In this document: piece by piece, positions 50,510 to 58,707 of the stretch
Layout: every line of letters begins with the position of its first letter
Position numbering within the stretch: position 1 is the first letter of the stretch
From: an uncultured Actinomycetes bacterium
GTDB lineage: Bacteria; Actinomycetota; CADDZG01; WHSQ01
Assembly: GCA_937863385.1 (NCBI GenBank)
Contig: CALMBW010000018.1
Location: 124,001-188,000 of the forward strand
Direction of reading: 5' to 3'
Length of the DNA stretch: 64,000 bases
Program-made: the position numbers and the translations under genes
The notes under the pieces: model-generated
The model's database searches: none
The model's input: the letters and a program-made list of their open reading frames with translations, nothing else
What the model was told of the DNA's origin: nothing

Positions 50510-51365
50510 CCTTTGATATTGGCACGCCCCTGCGACACGAGAGGCTCTCTTCGTGGGCCAATCCCTTGAGAATGGCCTTGGCGCAGCCGATTGAGCGCTC
50601 CGCCGTCTCCTTGACCAACTCGGCCGAGCCCTCGGCCCAGCGGGCGATGTAGGCGAAGCTGTAGTTACTGGTGTCTAGGCCCAGGGTGTCGCAGACGATG
50701 AAGACGACCGATTCGACCTCGACCTCGGCGATGGCTGCGGTCTTGGGTCGAATCTCACTGTGCAGCAGCGCGTGGGCTAGCTCGTGGATCAGGGTCTTGA
50801 CGGCTTGAGCGGGAGCGACATCGGGTCGGACCGCGATCTTCTTTCCCAGAAAGTCGCAGTAGCCGTTCTCGCTGCCCTCCTGGGTCCGGATCACTTCGAA
50901 ACCGGCATCGTTGGCCTGAGAAACAAGCACTTCCCAGACGCCTTCGGGGGCATCGCCGTCCAACAGCTTCGGCCGAACTGCGTCGAGATCCTCGAGAGAT
51001 TCGCCATCGGTCTGTGAGATGTCGAAGACGTGCACGACTCGGAAGCCACGTATCTGTTGCATCGTCTTCTCGTCGCCATTGTCGGTCTCGATCTTCGTCT
51101 TGTACTTGCAGGGGGCGAAGATGGCGATGCCCTTCTCGCCTTTCTTCACGAAGCGACCGAGTGATTTCCAGCGGTTGAAGCCAGCGACGTGAGTTGCGTC
51201 GGGACGCTGCAGGAAGATCATCAGCTGGTTGTTGAAGCTGTAGTTGTGGAACTTGGAGGCAACCTTCAACATCCTTTGCCAGTCATCGCCGGAGACGATG
51301 GATTCGACGGCCTGTGTGAGCCGGTCATGGGCCTCCTTGAGCTTGTCGGTTTTGGTCTGAGTCAT
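50493..51365 (-). CDS. ardC: ArdC-type anti-restriction protein with zincin domain
   Basis: 290 residues from ATG 51363-51365, after CTAGGAGGTACGAC. The ArdC N-terminal ssDNA-binding domain (NYSFNNQLMIFLQRPDATHVAGFNRWKSLGRFVKKGEKGIAIFAP) is followed by an ImmA/IrrE-like metallopeptidase with LIHELAHALLH (HExxH). ArdC binds ssDNA and protects incoming plasmid DNA from restriction. It is a classic leading-region gene and reads back toward oriT. It is first in an operon with the UvrD-like helicase. Confidence 0.9.
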   Translation of the reverse strand: MTQTKTDKLKEAHDRLTQAVESIVSGDDWQRMLKVASKFHNYSFNNQLMIFLQRPDATHVAGFNRWKSLGRFVKKGEKGIAIFAPCKYKTKIETDNGDEKTMQQIRGFRVVHVFDISQTDGESLEDLDAVRPKLLDGDAPEGVWEVLVSQANDAGFEVIRTQEGSENGYCDFLGKKIAVRPDVAPAQAVKTLIHELAHALLHSEIRPKTAAIAEVEVESVVFIVCDTLGLDTSNYSFAYIARWAEGSAELVKETAERSIGCAKAILKGLAHEESLSCRRGVPISKDDGTE

Positions 51366-51440
51366 GTCGTACCTCCTAGGTCGGCGGCTTTCCGACATGA
51401 GGCACAGCGACGCTTCATAGCGAGCGGGTCACAAGGGTGA

Positions 51441-51511
51441 GGTTCCGCTTACGGTCGTTCCCCTACGGGGCTGCGATCTCAGCGGCAAGAGCAGAGAAAC
51501 GAAGCGGAACC
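51441..51511 (-). promoter_or_regulatory. Leading-region stem-loop, copy F (divergent member)
   Basis: Perfect 10-bp stem GGTTCCGCTT (51441-51450) / AAGCGGAACC (51502-51511) around a 51-nt loop that contains an inner CCCC...GGGG hairpin. The conserved loop core of A, B and D is absent. The downstream GGAGCGACC motif (51550-51558) and the position, 76 bp upstream of ardC, are kept. Family membership is therefore by architecture more than by sequence. Confidence 0.5.
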
Positions 51512-51695
51512 CATCTCGAAGAGACGCGAGTACCGGACGCAGGAGGAACGGAGCGACCTTGACGCGCGAGCGAGCGGCGCTACAAGGGAGGAGGAAAGCG
51601 GTCAGGGATGGGGGCTGTCTACAGAGCTCGAATAGTTGTCGCAGGGTGCCCAGATACTTCTGAAGTCAGTTTCGACTCGGAAACGGAGGATTCAC

Positions 51696-52082
51696 TTGAA
51701 GGCAGAGAAGAAGGAGTCGGTCGCTATCGCCGCAGCGAGCGTCTTCTTGGCCCTCGCGATACCCGTCCTGATGCAGGCTTGGTCGACCATCAGGAAATGG
51801 GATGGCCCCCTAGGGCTCATCTTCATCGGCCTTTCCGTCGCTCTGTTCCTATACGGAACTGGGATCCACCCCTTGAAATGGCTCCGGAAAGAGTGGAGGC
51901 TTCGCAACGGAGGGGTGTGGACGTCAGAGCCGTCAGGCGGCGATCTCTTCGGTCACGTTGTAAGAGCGATCGAGGAAAGCCCGGCTTCGCAAGAGCAGAG
52001 ACAGACCCAAACGCAGACGGGAAGTCATGAGCAGATCCAGAGCCAAAGCCAGCATCAAACGCAGCGCCAGGGCAGGCCGTGA
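51696..52082 (+). CDS. Small two-helix membrane protein with Gln-rich tail
   Basis: 128 residues from TTG 51696, chosen for the GGAGGA site 5 bp upstream. Two membrane helices (IAAASVFLALAIPVLMQAW and LGLIFIGLSVALFLYGTGI) are followed by a cytoplasmic tail rich in Gln/Thr/Ser. No family is recognised. Confidence 0.55.
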   Translation: MKAEKKESVAIAAASVFLALAIPVLMQAWSTIRKWDGPLGLIFIGLSVALFLYGTGIHPLKWLRKEWRLRNGGVWTSEPSGGDLFGHVVRAIEESPASQEQRQTQTQTGSHEQIQSQSQHQTQRQGRP

Positions 52083-52295
52083 CGATAAGGGCGCAGACAA
52101 GGATGAGTCGACGTTGAGAGCTCTGCTCGTCCAGCCACGAGCACGAAGCGTCTCGTCGTCGGTTGCAAAAATAGTGAGTGCGGTGCGCCATCCTGCTTTT
52201 CGTCCTGGCATGGCTTGCTAGCAGCGGCAGTGGGGGTTCCGGCTCCCATCTCGACAGCCAGGACCCGAGGGAACCCTGCTAGTTCGGAGGTCGAT

Positions 52296-52907
52296 ATGGA
52301 TTTGGTTCAAGTGGCGTGGGTGCCCGACGATGACCCCGAACGAGACTGGAGCATCGCCGCGGGCCTCGCTGTCGACTGGGTGGAACAACGATGCTCCGAG
52401 GAGAAGGCTTCAGGGGTGCTCGTTACTCACAGTGTCGGTACGACAAACGTACCGGAGCTCAGGGACTTCACACGCAGGCACGCCCATACCAGTCGACTGG
52501 CGAGCAGCGATCGGGTGGGGGCCGGCTTCGGCCCTGTCTTGTCATACGTACCAGATGAAGAAGATCTCTACTTCGCCATGCAGCTCGCCCGAAAGTCCTC
52601 AATCGCAGTTGTCGAGGCAACTTCGTTCCCGCTATTCGGTTGGGCAAGTTGGTTTGAGGCGAGAAACCTCATCACCGGGGATGTCGCTCTCCCACTCGAC
52701 GAGCCGGTAAGAGAAGCAGTCGACCGACTCCATTTCAATAGCAACAACAATTTCGGCGACCCCTTCGGGAAACAGCAGGCGCGCTCGATTCTCGACAAGA
52801 TCTCGATGGATGACGGCACATCCGATGTCATCCTCGGGGCCGTGCTGGCCGCGGGCGTGCGGCCGAACGGTGTGAGGAATCTGCGACGCTTGATCGAGGC
52901 ACTCTGA
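52296..52907 (+). CDS. Hypothetical cytoplasmic protein
   Basis: 203 residues from ATG 52296, with CGGAGG upstream. The sequence has a Rossmann-like alternation (GVLVTHSVGTTNVPEL, SSIAVVEATSFPLFGWASWFEARN) but no nucleotide-binding loop. No family is recognised. It stands alone on the plus strand. Confidence 0.6.
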   Translation: MDLVQVAWVPDDDPERDWSIAAGLAVDWVEQRCSEEKASGVLVTHSVGTTNVPELRDFTRRHAHTSRLASSDRVGAGFGPVLSYVPDEEDLYFAMQLARKSSIAVVEATSFPLFGWASWFEARNLITGDVALPLDEPVREAVDRLHFNSNNNFGDPFGKQQARSILDKISMDDGTSDVILGAVLAAGVRPNGVRNLRRLIEAL

Positions 52908-53482
52908 CGTGAGTCTCGCTCCCGCCTATCGTCGCGTTAACGGCCGCCAGAGGTGTTGTGAACTCGTGGGCGTCGCCCTGGTGGTGAGGGAGATAACACA
53001 GGACCGAGCCCCTTCTCCGGATCTTGCACACAACGACCCACGCCATGCCCCGACGTTGGGCCAGCCCTCATCCCTCAAGGGCCCCTGAGCCGATTTCTGC
53101 GAATCGACTGGGATGAGATGGCTCAGGTCAACCGCAAGGAGTTTCGCCGCGCTCGATCACGCGGCGACTCACTTGATCGAGGAGCACCACGAACGAGACA
53201 AACGATTACGAACGTTCCTCCACAGGCAGTGACAGGAAGCATCAGTGGCCGCGTGACCGGCGGATCAAACGTCCATCAAACGAGGTTAGGAACTCGTGGG
53301 TTGACGGCCTATTTCCATTAGGCGTCGGCACTTCCTGCTGACTAACAGCCCAAGTCGTGGATGCATGGTGCATTGGGCTCTGAACCACGCTCACTGACCG
53401 CCATGCGTATCCCAGGAACCGACGGAAACAAACCCCCGCATGGATCTCTCTTGTACCGTTGTGGCATGAGGAGTCCAGATCG
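52908..53482. other. 575-bp intergenic region
   Basis: I find no reading frame with a credible start and ribosome-binding site. The 11-mer GAACTCGTGGG occurs twice (near 52960 and 53287). It presumably contains the HU promoter. Confidence 0.45.
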
Positions 53483-53833
53483 ATGAACAAGGGCGAACTG
53501 ATCGACGCTCTTGTGGCAGACACCGGCCTGACGAAACGGGCGGTCGGGGACATACTCGATGCTCTGATCGACCAGATTCAGAGAGAAGTCAAAGCCGGGC
53601 GCACGGTGTCGCTGCCCGGCTTCGGGACCTTCGAAAAGCGTCGTCGTAATGCACGCACCGGTCGCAACCCCCAGACAGGCGAAGCGATCGAAGTGGCAGC
53701 GGCCGACGTTCCGGCATTCAAACCAGCCACTCGTTTCAAGGAAACCGTGAAAGTTGGATCGGGTCAGATAACGCTCCAACAGACTCCGAAGGACCCCACG
53801 CCTCCAAGGCCTCATACCCCTGACGACGACTGA
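53483..53833 (+). CDS. HU/IHF-family DNA-binding protein
   Basis: 116 residues from ATG 53483. It has the HU fold: MNKGELIDALVADTGLTKRAV, then GFGTFEKRRRNARTGRNPQTGE, the DNA-wrapping arm, and VPAFKPATRFKE. A 25-residue Thr/Pro/Asp tail extends beyond the usual 90 residues. It binds and bends DNA. HU proteins on mobile elements often help integration or transfer complexes. It sits 3 bp upstream of the next gene. Confidence 0.93.
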   Translation: MNKGELIDALVADTGLTKRAVGDILDALIDQIQREVKAGRTVSLPGFGTFEKRRRNARTGRNPQTGEAIEVAAADVPAFKPATRFKETVKVGSGQITLQQTPKDPTPPRPHTPDDD

Positions 53834-53836
53834 TCA

Positions 53837-54610
53837 ATGTCCACACCAGTGCCCAGCCCATCGCCTTTCACGTCGACTCTCGATACTGCTGTCTCCGTCA
53901 GTGAGTTGATTCTCAACCTTGCTCAGGCCGCCGCGCTGGTAGTTGCGGCAGTTTGGGCTTACAACAAGTTCATACGACAACGGGAACGATGGCCCCGCGC
54001 AACAATGGAGCACAAGATTCAGCACATCGACCTTGGCAACAAGCAGAGATTGCTCCGCGTGGTTGAGAAGGTTACCAATACGGGCACGGTCCTCCTGAGG
54101 CTGGCCGAGAGGAAGACTTGGATTCAACAGATTCTTCCCGCGGATAGGGGGTTACTGGCTGCGTTCGAAGCAGGCGATTCCCTAGAGGCGCCTTGGCCGG
54201 CTATCGGCAAGAGCCATGAGATCCGGGATCAGAGTGCATCCCCCGAAATCGAACCTGGTGAAAGCGATCACTTCGAACATGACTTCCTTGTGGACCTGGA
54301 TGTCGAAGTGGTACAGGTCTATTCTCATTTCCAGAACGTGAGGAGAAATCCACGGTGGCGACGGCTGCTGCGCCGCAAGGACAACCGAGGGTGGCCGCTC
54401 ACGACCATCTATGACTTGAGGACTTCCAACGAGACGACGAATCGAATTGAAGACGCGGCGGGCAAGGAGGAACAGATGGGGAACAAGAAGGAAAGTCAAC
54501 AACAACCGAAGCAGAAGCCCTCTGTTAGGCAACAGGTGCCAAAACCTGCACCGCAAGCCAAGCCACAAGGGTCAACTGGGGGGAGCCAAGGAGGTAGCGA
54601 CAAGAAATGA
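53837..54610 (+). CDS. Single-pass membrane protein with Gln/Lys-rich tail
   Basis: 257 residues. One membrane helix at about 22-45 (LILNLAQAAALVVAAVWAY) is followed by a beta-rich domain (LLRVVEKVTNTGTVLLRLAERKTWIQQI) and a low-complexity tail of Gln, Lys, Pro and Gly. It is transcribed 3 bp after HU and overlaps the next small gene by 4 bp. Function unknown. Confidence 0.65.
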   Translation: MSTPVPSPSPFTSTLDTAVSVSELILNLAQAAALVVAAVWAYNKFIRQRERWPRATMEHKIQHIDLGNKQRLLRVVEKVTNTGTVLLRLAERKTWIQQILPADRGLLAAFEAGDSLEAPWPAIGKSHEIRDQSASPEIEPGESDHFEHDFLVDLDVEVVQVYSHFQNVRRNPRWRRLLRRKDNRGWPLTTIYDLRTSNETTNRIEDAAGKEEQMGNKKESQQQPKQKPSVRQQVPKPAPQAKPQGSTGGSQGGSDKK

Positions 54611-54744
54611 CCCGCCGACGCGATGCCTTTCAGCAGCGCCCCAAAGATCCTCCGCGTAGGAAGATCCAGGAACAACAACCGCCAAAGACGGATCCTCCCA
54701 AGCAAACACAAGCGCCCAAAGATCCTCCCCCAAAGAAGTCCTGA
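54607..54744 (+). CDS. 45-residue Pro/Lys/Gln-rich protein
   Basis: ATG 54607 overlaps the upstream TGA (ATGA). The product is a repeat-like string with PKDPP occurring twice and PKTDPPK between, strongly basic and disordered. Its composition resembles the tail of the preceding protein. Coupling supports it; function is unknown. Confidence 0.55.
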   Translation: MTRRRDAFQQRPKDPPRRKIQEQQPPKTDPPKQTQAPKDPPPKKS

Positions 54745-55047
54745 CCAGGGAGTGGTAGCCGGACATCTGAAATGCTAAGCGGTGACGAGTGCTCCCCGGC
54801 TTACCCGGCTATCGGGGCACATGCCTGAAGGGCAGACTGTCACCTTCCTTTCCATTCATCCAAAGGGAGCCAGCGTTGCTGTCGTTGCGGAAAGGTTCTT
54901 GAGGTAAGAAACCAGCCCCTGCTCAATACATTGCCTCTTGGGTGTGTCGGAACGAGGATGAAACGGTGGGCGAAGTCGTCCTTCCGCTGGCTGCCTTCGG
55001 ATCCCATCAGCGCAAGTGCGAGGAGCGACGGTGAGCTTCACAACACT
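54745..55047. other. Intergenic region between convergent genes
   Basis: About 300 bp with no credible gene. GCCCTGAAGGGC (near 54824-54835) is a short dyad that could terminate the plus-strand operon. Confidence 0.4.
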
Positions 55048-55965
55048 TCACTTTGTGTCAAGTAGGAGAACGCCGACCAACGCTGCGGCGGCGATGCCCA
55101 TGGCAAGACCTGACGTTCGATGCTCTTTGATAGTGGTGACTTCTGCCGTCCCGATAGGTGCGGGATCGATGCTCTGGGCTGAGGACAGAGCCGCTTCGCT
55201 GACCCGAGTTCCGATCGCTTCGCCGCGTTGGATCGCGACCGCAGTCGCGCGCTGAAGCGTGATCTTGATCTCGGCTGAGTGGCGACGGGTGTAGTAAGAG
55301 CCAGCGATGACCAGATGCCACATCGCCGATGCCATGAAGGCGACGATCATGGACGGCGTGTGCGGAACTAACAGCATTAAGCCCCCTGCAATCAAACAGA
55401 TCATTCCGGCACTCTGGTGCGCCCTTTGCATCGCCAGGCCCACTTCAGCCGTTTCGTCGGCCCTCAATCGCCACCGAACCTCGATCTCGGTTAGCAGCAC
55501 CCCGAGCAAGGGGCTAACTACCCCACTTCGAAAGTTGAGTAGGCGCTTCGAATACATTCGAACGATCCAGGAGTCGTTCTTCAACAGACACGTTCCAGGG
55601 AGGGGAAGGCTCATTGGTGTAACAAGGTCGCTGGCCATGTGCCGCGGCCACTTCCTACACGCCTCCTTGAAACCCATCTCTCTGATGGCAAGGGGGAACC
55701 CAAGGATTGGATCGTGCAAAGCATCCCCCGCCCGGTGAACGCCCTTTGAAACACCGGTTCTCGTGAATGAGTCGATGACCGAGCTCTTTCCAGCGCGCTC
55801 AAGCCGTTTGAAGTAATCACACACGTGCAAACGTTGCGAGGTCCAGCGCACCCCTCCACTCACTGCAGGTACCTGGTAGGTATGAAGCGCATCCTCAAAC
55901 CGTTGGCGACGACGCCGTAGCTCTTGCTCGTTCAGGTCTTCGGGTGTTGGGTCACCGCTCAGCAT
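55048..55965 (-). CDS. Hypothetical membrane protein
   Basis: 305 residues from ATG 55963-55965, behind TAGGAGAACC. The N-terminal 190 residues are charged and helical, with several Trp and Arg. Membrane helices lie at about 205-250 (MICLIAGGLMLLVPHTPSMIV, then FMASAMWHLVIAGSYY) and at the extreme C-terminus (GLAMGIAAAALVGVLLL). No family is recognised. Confidence 0.6.
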   Translation of the reverse strand: MLSGDPTPEDLNEQELRRRRQRFEDALHTYQVPAVSGGVRWTSQRLHVCDYFKRLERAGKSSVIDSFTRTGVSKGVHRAGDALHDPILGFPLAIREMGFKEACRKWPRHMASDLVTPMSLPLPGTCLLKNDSWIVRMYSKRLLNFRSGVVSPLLGVLLTEIEVRWRLRADETAEVGLAMQRAHQSAGMICLIAGGLMLLVPHTPSMIVAFMASAMWHLVIAGSYYTRRHSAEIKITLQRATAVAIQRGEAIGTRVSEAALSSAQSIDPAPIGTAEVTTIKEHRTSGLAMGIAAAALVGVLLLDTK

Positions 55966-56194
55966 CTTGGTTCTCCTAATTACATCACTGTCATTAGTTT
56001 CGCGCCGGGCGAGCAAGCAGGTCAACCCCCGCCTCGACTAGAGGTGGGAGGCAACTCGGGGGCCGCCGAGCGCGCTTTCATGCAAAGGCTGGTTTAACTG
56101 AACTTTTTGCGCCGAGTTACGAAGATTGTGCAGGAGATTAGGTTCGCGCTGCGAACCAGTGGGCGTTAGCACCGGTTCATAGCGGGAGGTGAAG

Positions 56195-56626
56195 GTGGCT
56201 TCAAGGATGAGAAGTGCCCTGGTTGTGATGGCAACCTGTCTGCTGGTGGCGACCGTAGTCCCAGCTGCCCAGGCATCGACGAACCTGGCGGCAGATCCCG
56301 TCGACGACGTCGTCGCTCTGGTCGACGAGGCTCTGCGTTGTCGCGTGTGGGCGGATGAGCCTGGGGGCGACCCGGTCGTAGGAAGTGGGGGCGGAAACTG
56401 TAACGTCGGGGGTCTCCCCATCGTTGTCACGGTCTGCCTCGACTACAACCTGGTAACGCTTCCCAACTCTTGTCGGGTCTACCGGGGGACAGGCTCCGCA
56501 GGAGGCCCCTCTGCTCCGGTGAAATGCCTACCCGGCCTGTGGCAAACGCAAGTCACGATGACGCACATCGCTGGTCCTAGCTCGAGGACCCACAGCGACC
56601 CCGTCCTCCTGACCTGCCTGCCATAG
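56195..56626 (+). CDS. Secreted small Cys protein, paralogue 1
   Basis: 143 residues from GTG 56195 (GGGAGG upstream). The signal peptide ends near AAQAS. The mature protein has Cys in RCRVWADEPGG, NCNV, TVCLDYN, NSCRVY, KCLPGLWQTQV and a C-terminal LTCLP, probably three disulfides. It shares the WADEPGG and PCLPGLWQTQV frame with the next gene, so the two are tandem duplicates. Function unknown. Confidence 0.7.
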   Translation: MASRMRSALVVMATCLLVATVVPAAQASTNLAADPVDDVVALVDEALRCRVWADEPGGDPVVGSGGGNCNVGGLPIVVTVCLDYNLVTLPNSCRVYRGTGSAGGPSAPVKCLPGLWQTQVTMTHIAGPSSRTHSDPVLLTCLP

Positions 56627-56645
56627 GAGATCAGCGGACCGTCTT

Positions 56646-56673
56646 GTTGAGGGGGGCGCTTGCCCCCCTCAAC
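56646..56673. terminator. Strong hairpin between the tandem paralogues
   Basis: Perfect 12-bp stem GTTGAGGGGGGC / GCCCCCCTCAAC with a 4-nt loop, 20 bp after the first paralogue stops. There is no T-tract. It probably ends or attenuates transcription. Confidence 0.75.
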
Positions 56674-56750
56674 GACCGTTCACTCAGGTTCGCACCCCAC
56701 GTTCGTCCCTCGCAAGCAACCCTCATCCCCTTGGTCAAAAGGAGCTGCAC

Positions 56751-57185
56751 GTGAAAGCTACTTCTCTAGCAGTTGTAGTCGGCCTGCTCGTCACGGCCGC
56801 ATCTTTATCCCTGTCCCCCGTGGCGCACGCCGCCAATCCGGTTGACGACGCGCTGGGTCTAGTTAACGAACTGGCCACGTGTGCCATCTGGGCCGACGAG
56901 CCCGGCGGCAACCCGGTCGTCGGCACCGGCGGGGCTAAGGCTTGCGGACCGAATCAGACCGTGGCGATCACGGTTTGCCTGGACTACAACGGAGTCACCA
57001 TCGCATCTTCCTGTACGGCAAGGACGGGCACAGGGTACGTCTCGGCTTCATCCAAGCCCACCCCGTGCCTACCCGGCTTGTGGCAGACGCAGGTTATCGC
57101 CACAACACCGGGACCAGACATGAAGGTGCTTAGCGATCCGGTACTGCTGCTGTGCCCTCCGATCCTCAACGATCAAGAGGGTTGA
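56751..57185 (+). CDS. Secreted small Cys protein, paralogue 2
   Basis: 144 residues with a signal peptide ending near AHAAN. It matches paralogue 1 at CAIWADEPGGNPVVGTGG, TVCLDYNGVTI, SSCTA and PCLPGLWQTQV. The conserved six Cys imply the same fold. Having its own ribosome-binding site and a hairpin upstream suggests separate expression. Confidence 0.72.
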   Translation: MKATSLAVVVGLLVTAASLSLSPVAHAANPVDDALGLVNELATCAIWADEPGGNPVVGTGGAKACGPNQTVAITVCLDYNGVTIASSCTARTGTGYVSASSKPTPCLPGLWQTQVIATTPGPDMKVLSDPVLLLCPPILNDQEG

Positions 57186-57272
57186 GCTGGTCGAGGTTGA
57201 CCGCTCGGTGAAGTTCGGACGCTACGGGGCATCCAGCCCAGGCCAGGAAGTGCCCGCCGAGCGGCGAATCTC

Positions 57273-58280
57273 ATGACCATGACCTGTGCCCGGTTTCACC
57301 GGTTCCTGGCCGCTTCCTTGGTGATGGCGGCGGCTCTGTCGGCATCAGCCGTAGCAGCAGCCCCTGTCTCATCACGCGCCTCTGTTGCGCCTGGAACCGC
57401 CCCACGAGTTCGAATGGGCGAGGTCAATGTCCTTAACGGAAGCTCGACGGGATACGTCAAGGTCGCTCTCCCGCGCCCCGTAACGATCGACTCGGGCGAA
57501 CCCAACGAACCCGGAAACGCCATCAATGCCGATATCACGGTGACGGGGAACGGCCGTTTCGTCGGGGTTGCTCTCGTCCAAGATCCCTATCCCGGAGCCA
57601 GAGACGCACGACGCTTCTTCCTCGCCGGTCGTTTCGCGGGATGCGACGAAGCTGGGTGCAAGCCAACCGATAACAGCATCGAGACCATGTACGACCTTCA
57701 ACAGGATGCAGCCGATACTCTCCGACTCGAAGCCGGCAACTATCGCCTCTACCTGATCGCTGACGGCGCACCCGTGCGCGCGACGATCCATCTTCACGGT
57801 TTGAGCGGAAGGCGGTCCTTGGAAGTGACCGAGCCTGCAGATCTTGACCTGCAGACACCACCCTCGCGCGTCGATACGGATGCCGGTGGTGGACGTTTAT
57901 GGTCGGCGGGCAGTTCGTTCGCGGGCGGCCAGGTTGGATTCTCCATGTCCTGGCTCGAGATAGAAGCAGAGGACTTCAGCGGGATGGAGGTAGGGATCTG
58001 CCAGTACAACGCCATCGAACCGCCGCCCGCGCACATCGCATACGGACCGCACTGCTCGCTATTGACTCCCTTCTTGGGGTCAGGAGGCGAGTTCTCATTC
58101 GACTCAGACATGAGGGCCGACACCTTCAGCACCCTGGCTTCGTTCGGCTACCACGACAACGACGACGGAACCACCGGGGTTCCGAACATGAGGGGTCAGC
58201 ACGGGCTCGGGGCATGGGTGCGTTCGCCCTCAACCTTCGAAGTGCGTCCTCTAAGGAGCTTCTTCCTCACGATCGATTAG
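57273..58280 (+). CDS. Secreted beta-rich protein, function unknown
   Basis: 335 residues with a signal peptide (FLAASLVMAAALSASAVAA). Two beta-rich halves follow; the second contains WLEIEAEDFSGMEVGICQYN and HCSLLTPFLGSGGEFSFDS with paired Cys. No catalytic motif is seen. It lies downstream of the two secreted Cys proteins in the same direction and may share a surface role with them. Confidence 0.68.
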   Translation: MTMTCARFHRFLAASLVMAAALSASAVAAAPVSSRASVAPGTAPRVRMGEVNVLNGSSTGYVKVALPRPVTIDSGEPNEPGNAINADITVTGNGRFVGVALVQDPYPGARDARRFFLAGRFAGCDEAGCKPTDNSIETMYDLQQDAADTLRLEAGNYRLYLIADGAPVRATIHLHGLSGRRSLEVTEPADLDLQTPPSRVDTDAGGGRLWSAGSSFAGGQVGFSMSWLEIEAEDFSGMEVGICQYNAIEPPPAHIAYGPHCSLLTPFLGSGGEFSFDSDMRADTFSTLASFGYHDNDDGTTGVPNMRGQHGLGAWVRSPSTFEVRPLRSFFLTID

Positions 58281-58307
58281 CTGTCCACATCGCTCGTTTA
58301 CCCCTAG

Positions 58308-58707
58308 TCACTTCCCACTTGTGCGCTGGAGTTCCGCCCGTAGTGCTTCAAACTCACGATCGGCGCCCCAGGCCTGTGCCGCGGTAAATGCCAGCCGGCG
58401 CTGCTGGTCACCGGTCAGGGCGCGCGGAGCCTTGTAGCCAAGATCGTGATTCGCCTGCGACCATGCGTGCTGGAACAGCGTCTTTATCTGCGCTCGAAGA
58501 AGCGAGGGACTTCGGAAATCTCCACCTCTCTGGGGATGGCGTCAGCAGGGGTAGCCAGCACCAGATGCTCACCGAGTAGCCGCATTCCCAGTGGGATTCC
58601 GGAACGAGATCCTTCTCCTCGATCGCCGTGAAGTAGCCATGAATTGCCTCCGACACAAGGGCAACTTCTGCTCGATAGACAACCACGACTCACGTTGCAC
58701 GATGCAG
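58308..58707 (-). pseudogene. Decayed RelA/SpoT-type (ppGpp synthetase) domain gene
   Basis: Translating the minus strand in two frames gives a recognisable synthetase C-terminal part. LGMRLLGEHLVLATPADAI and EVEISEVPRFFE are in one frame. IKTLFQHAWSQANHDLGYK and DQQRRLAFTAAQAWGADREF are in another, ending at TGA 58308-58310. QHAW..xxHDLxYK is the conserved end of RelA/SpoT domains. The frame change is near 58489, the N-terminal catalytic half is missing, and no start is intact. It is therefore a remnant of a small-alarmone-synthetase-like gene. Confidence 0.7.

Noticed and set aside
53118-53321. 67-residue plus-strand reading frame in the gap before HU
   Set aside because: No ribosome-binding site, and its composition does not look coding.
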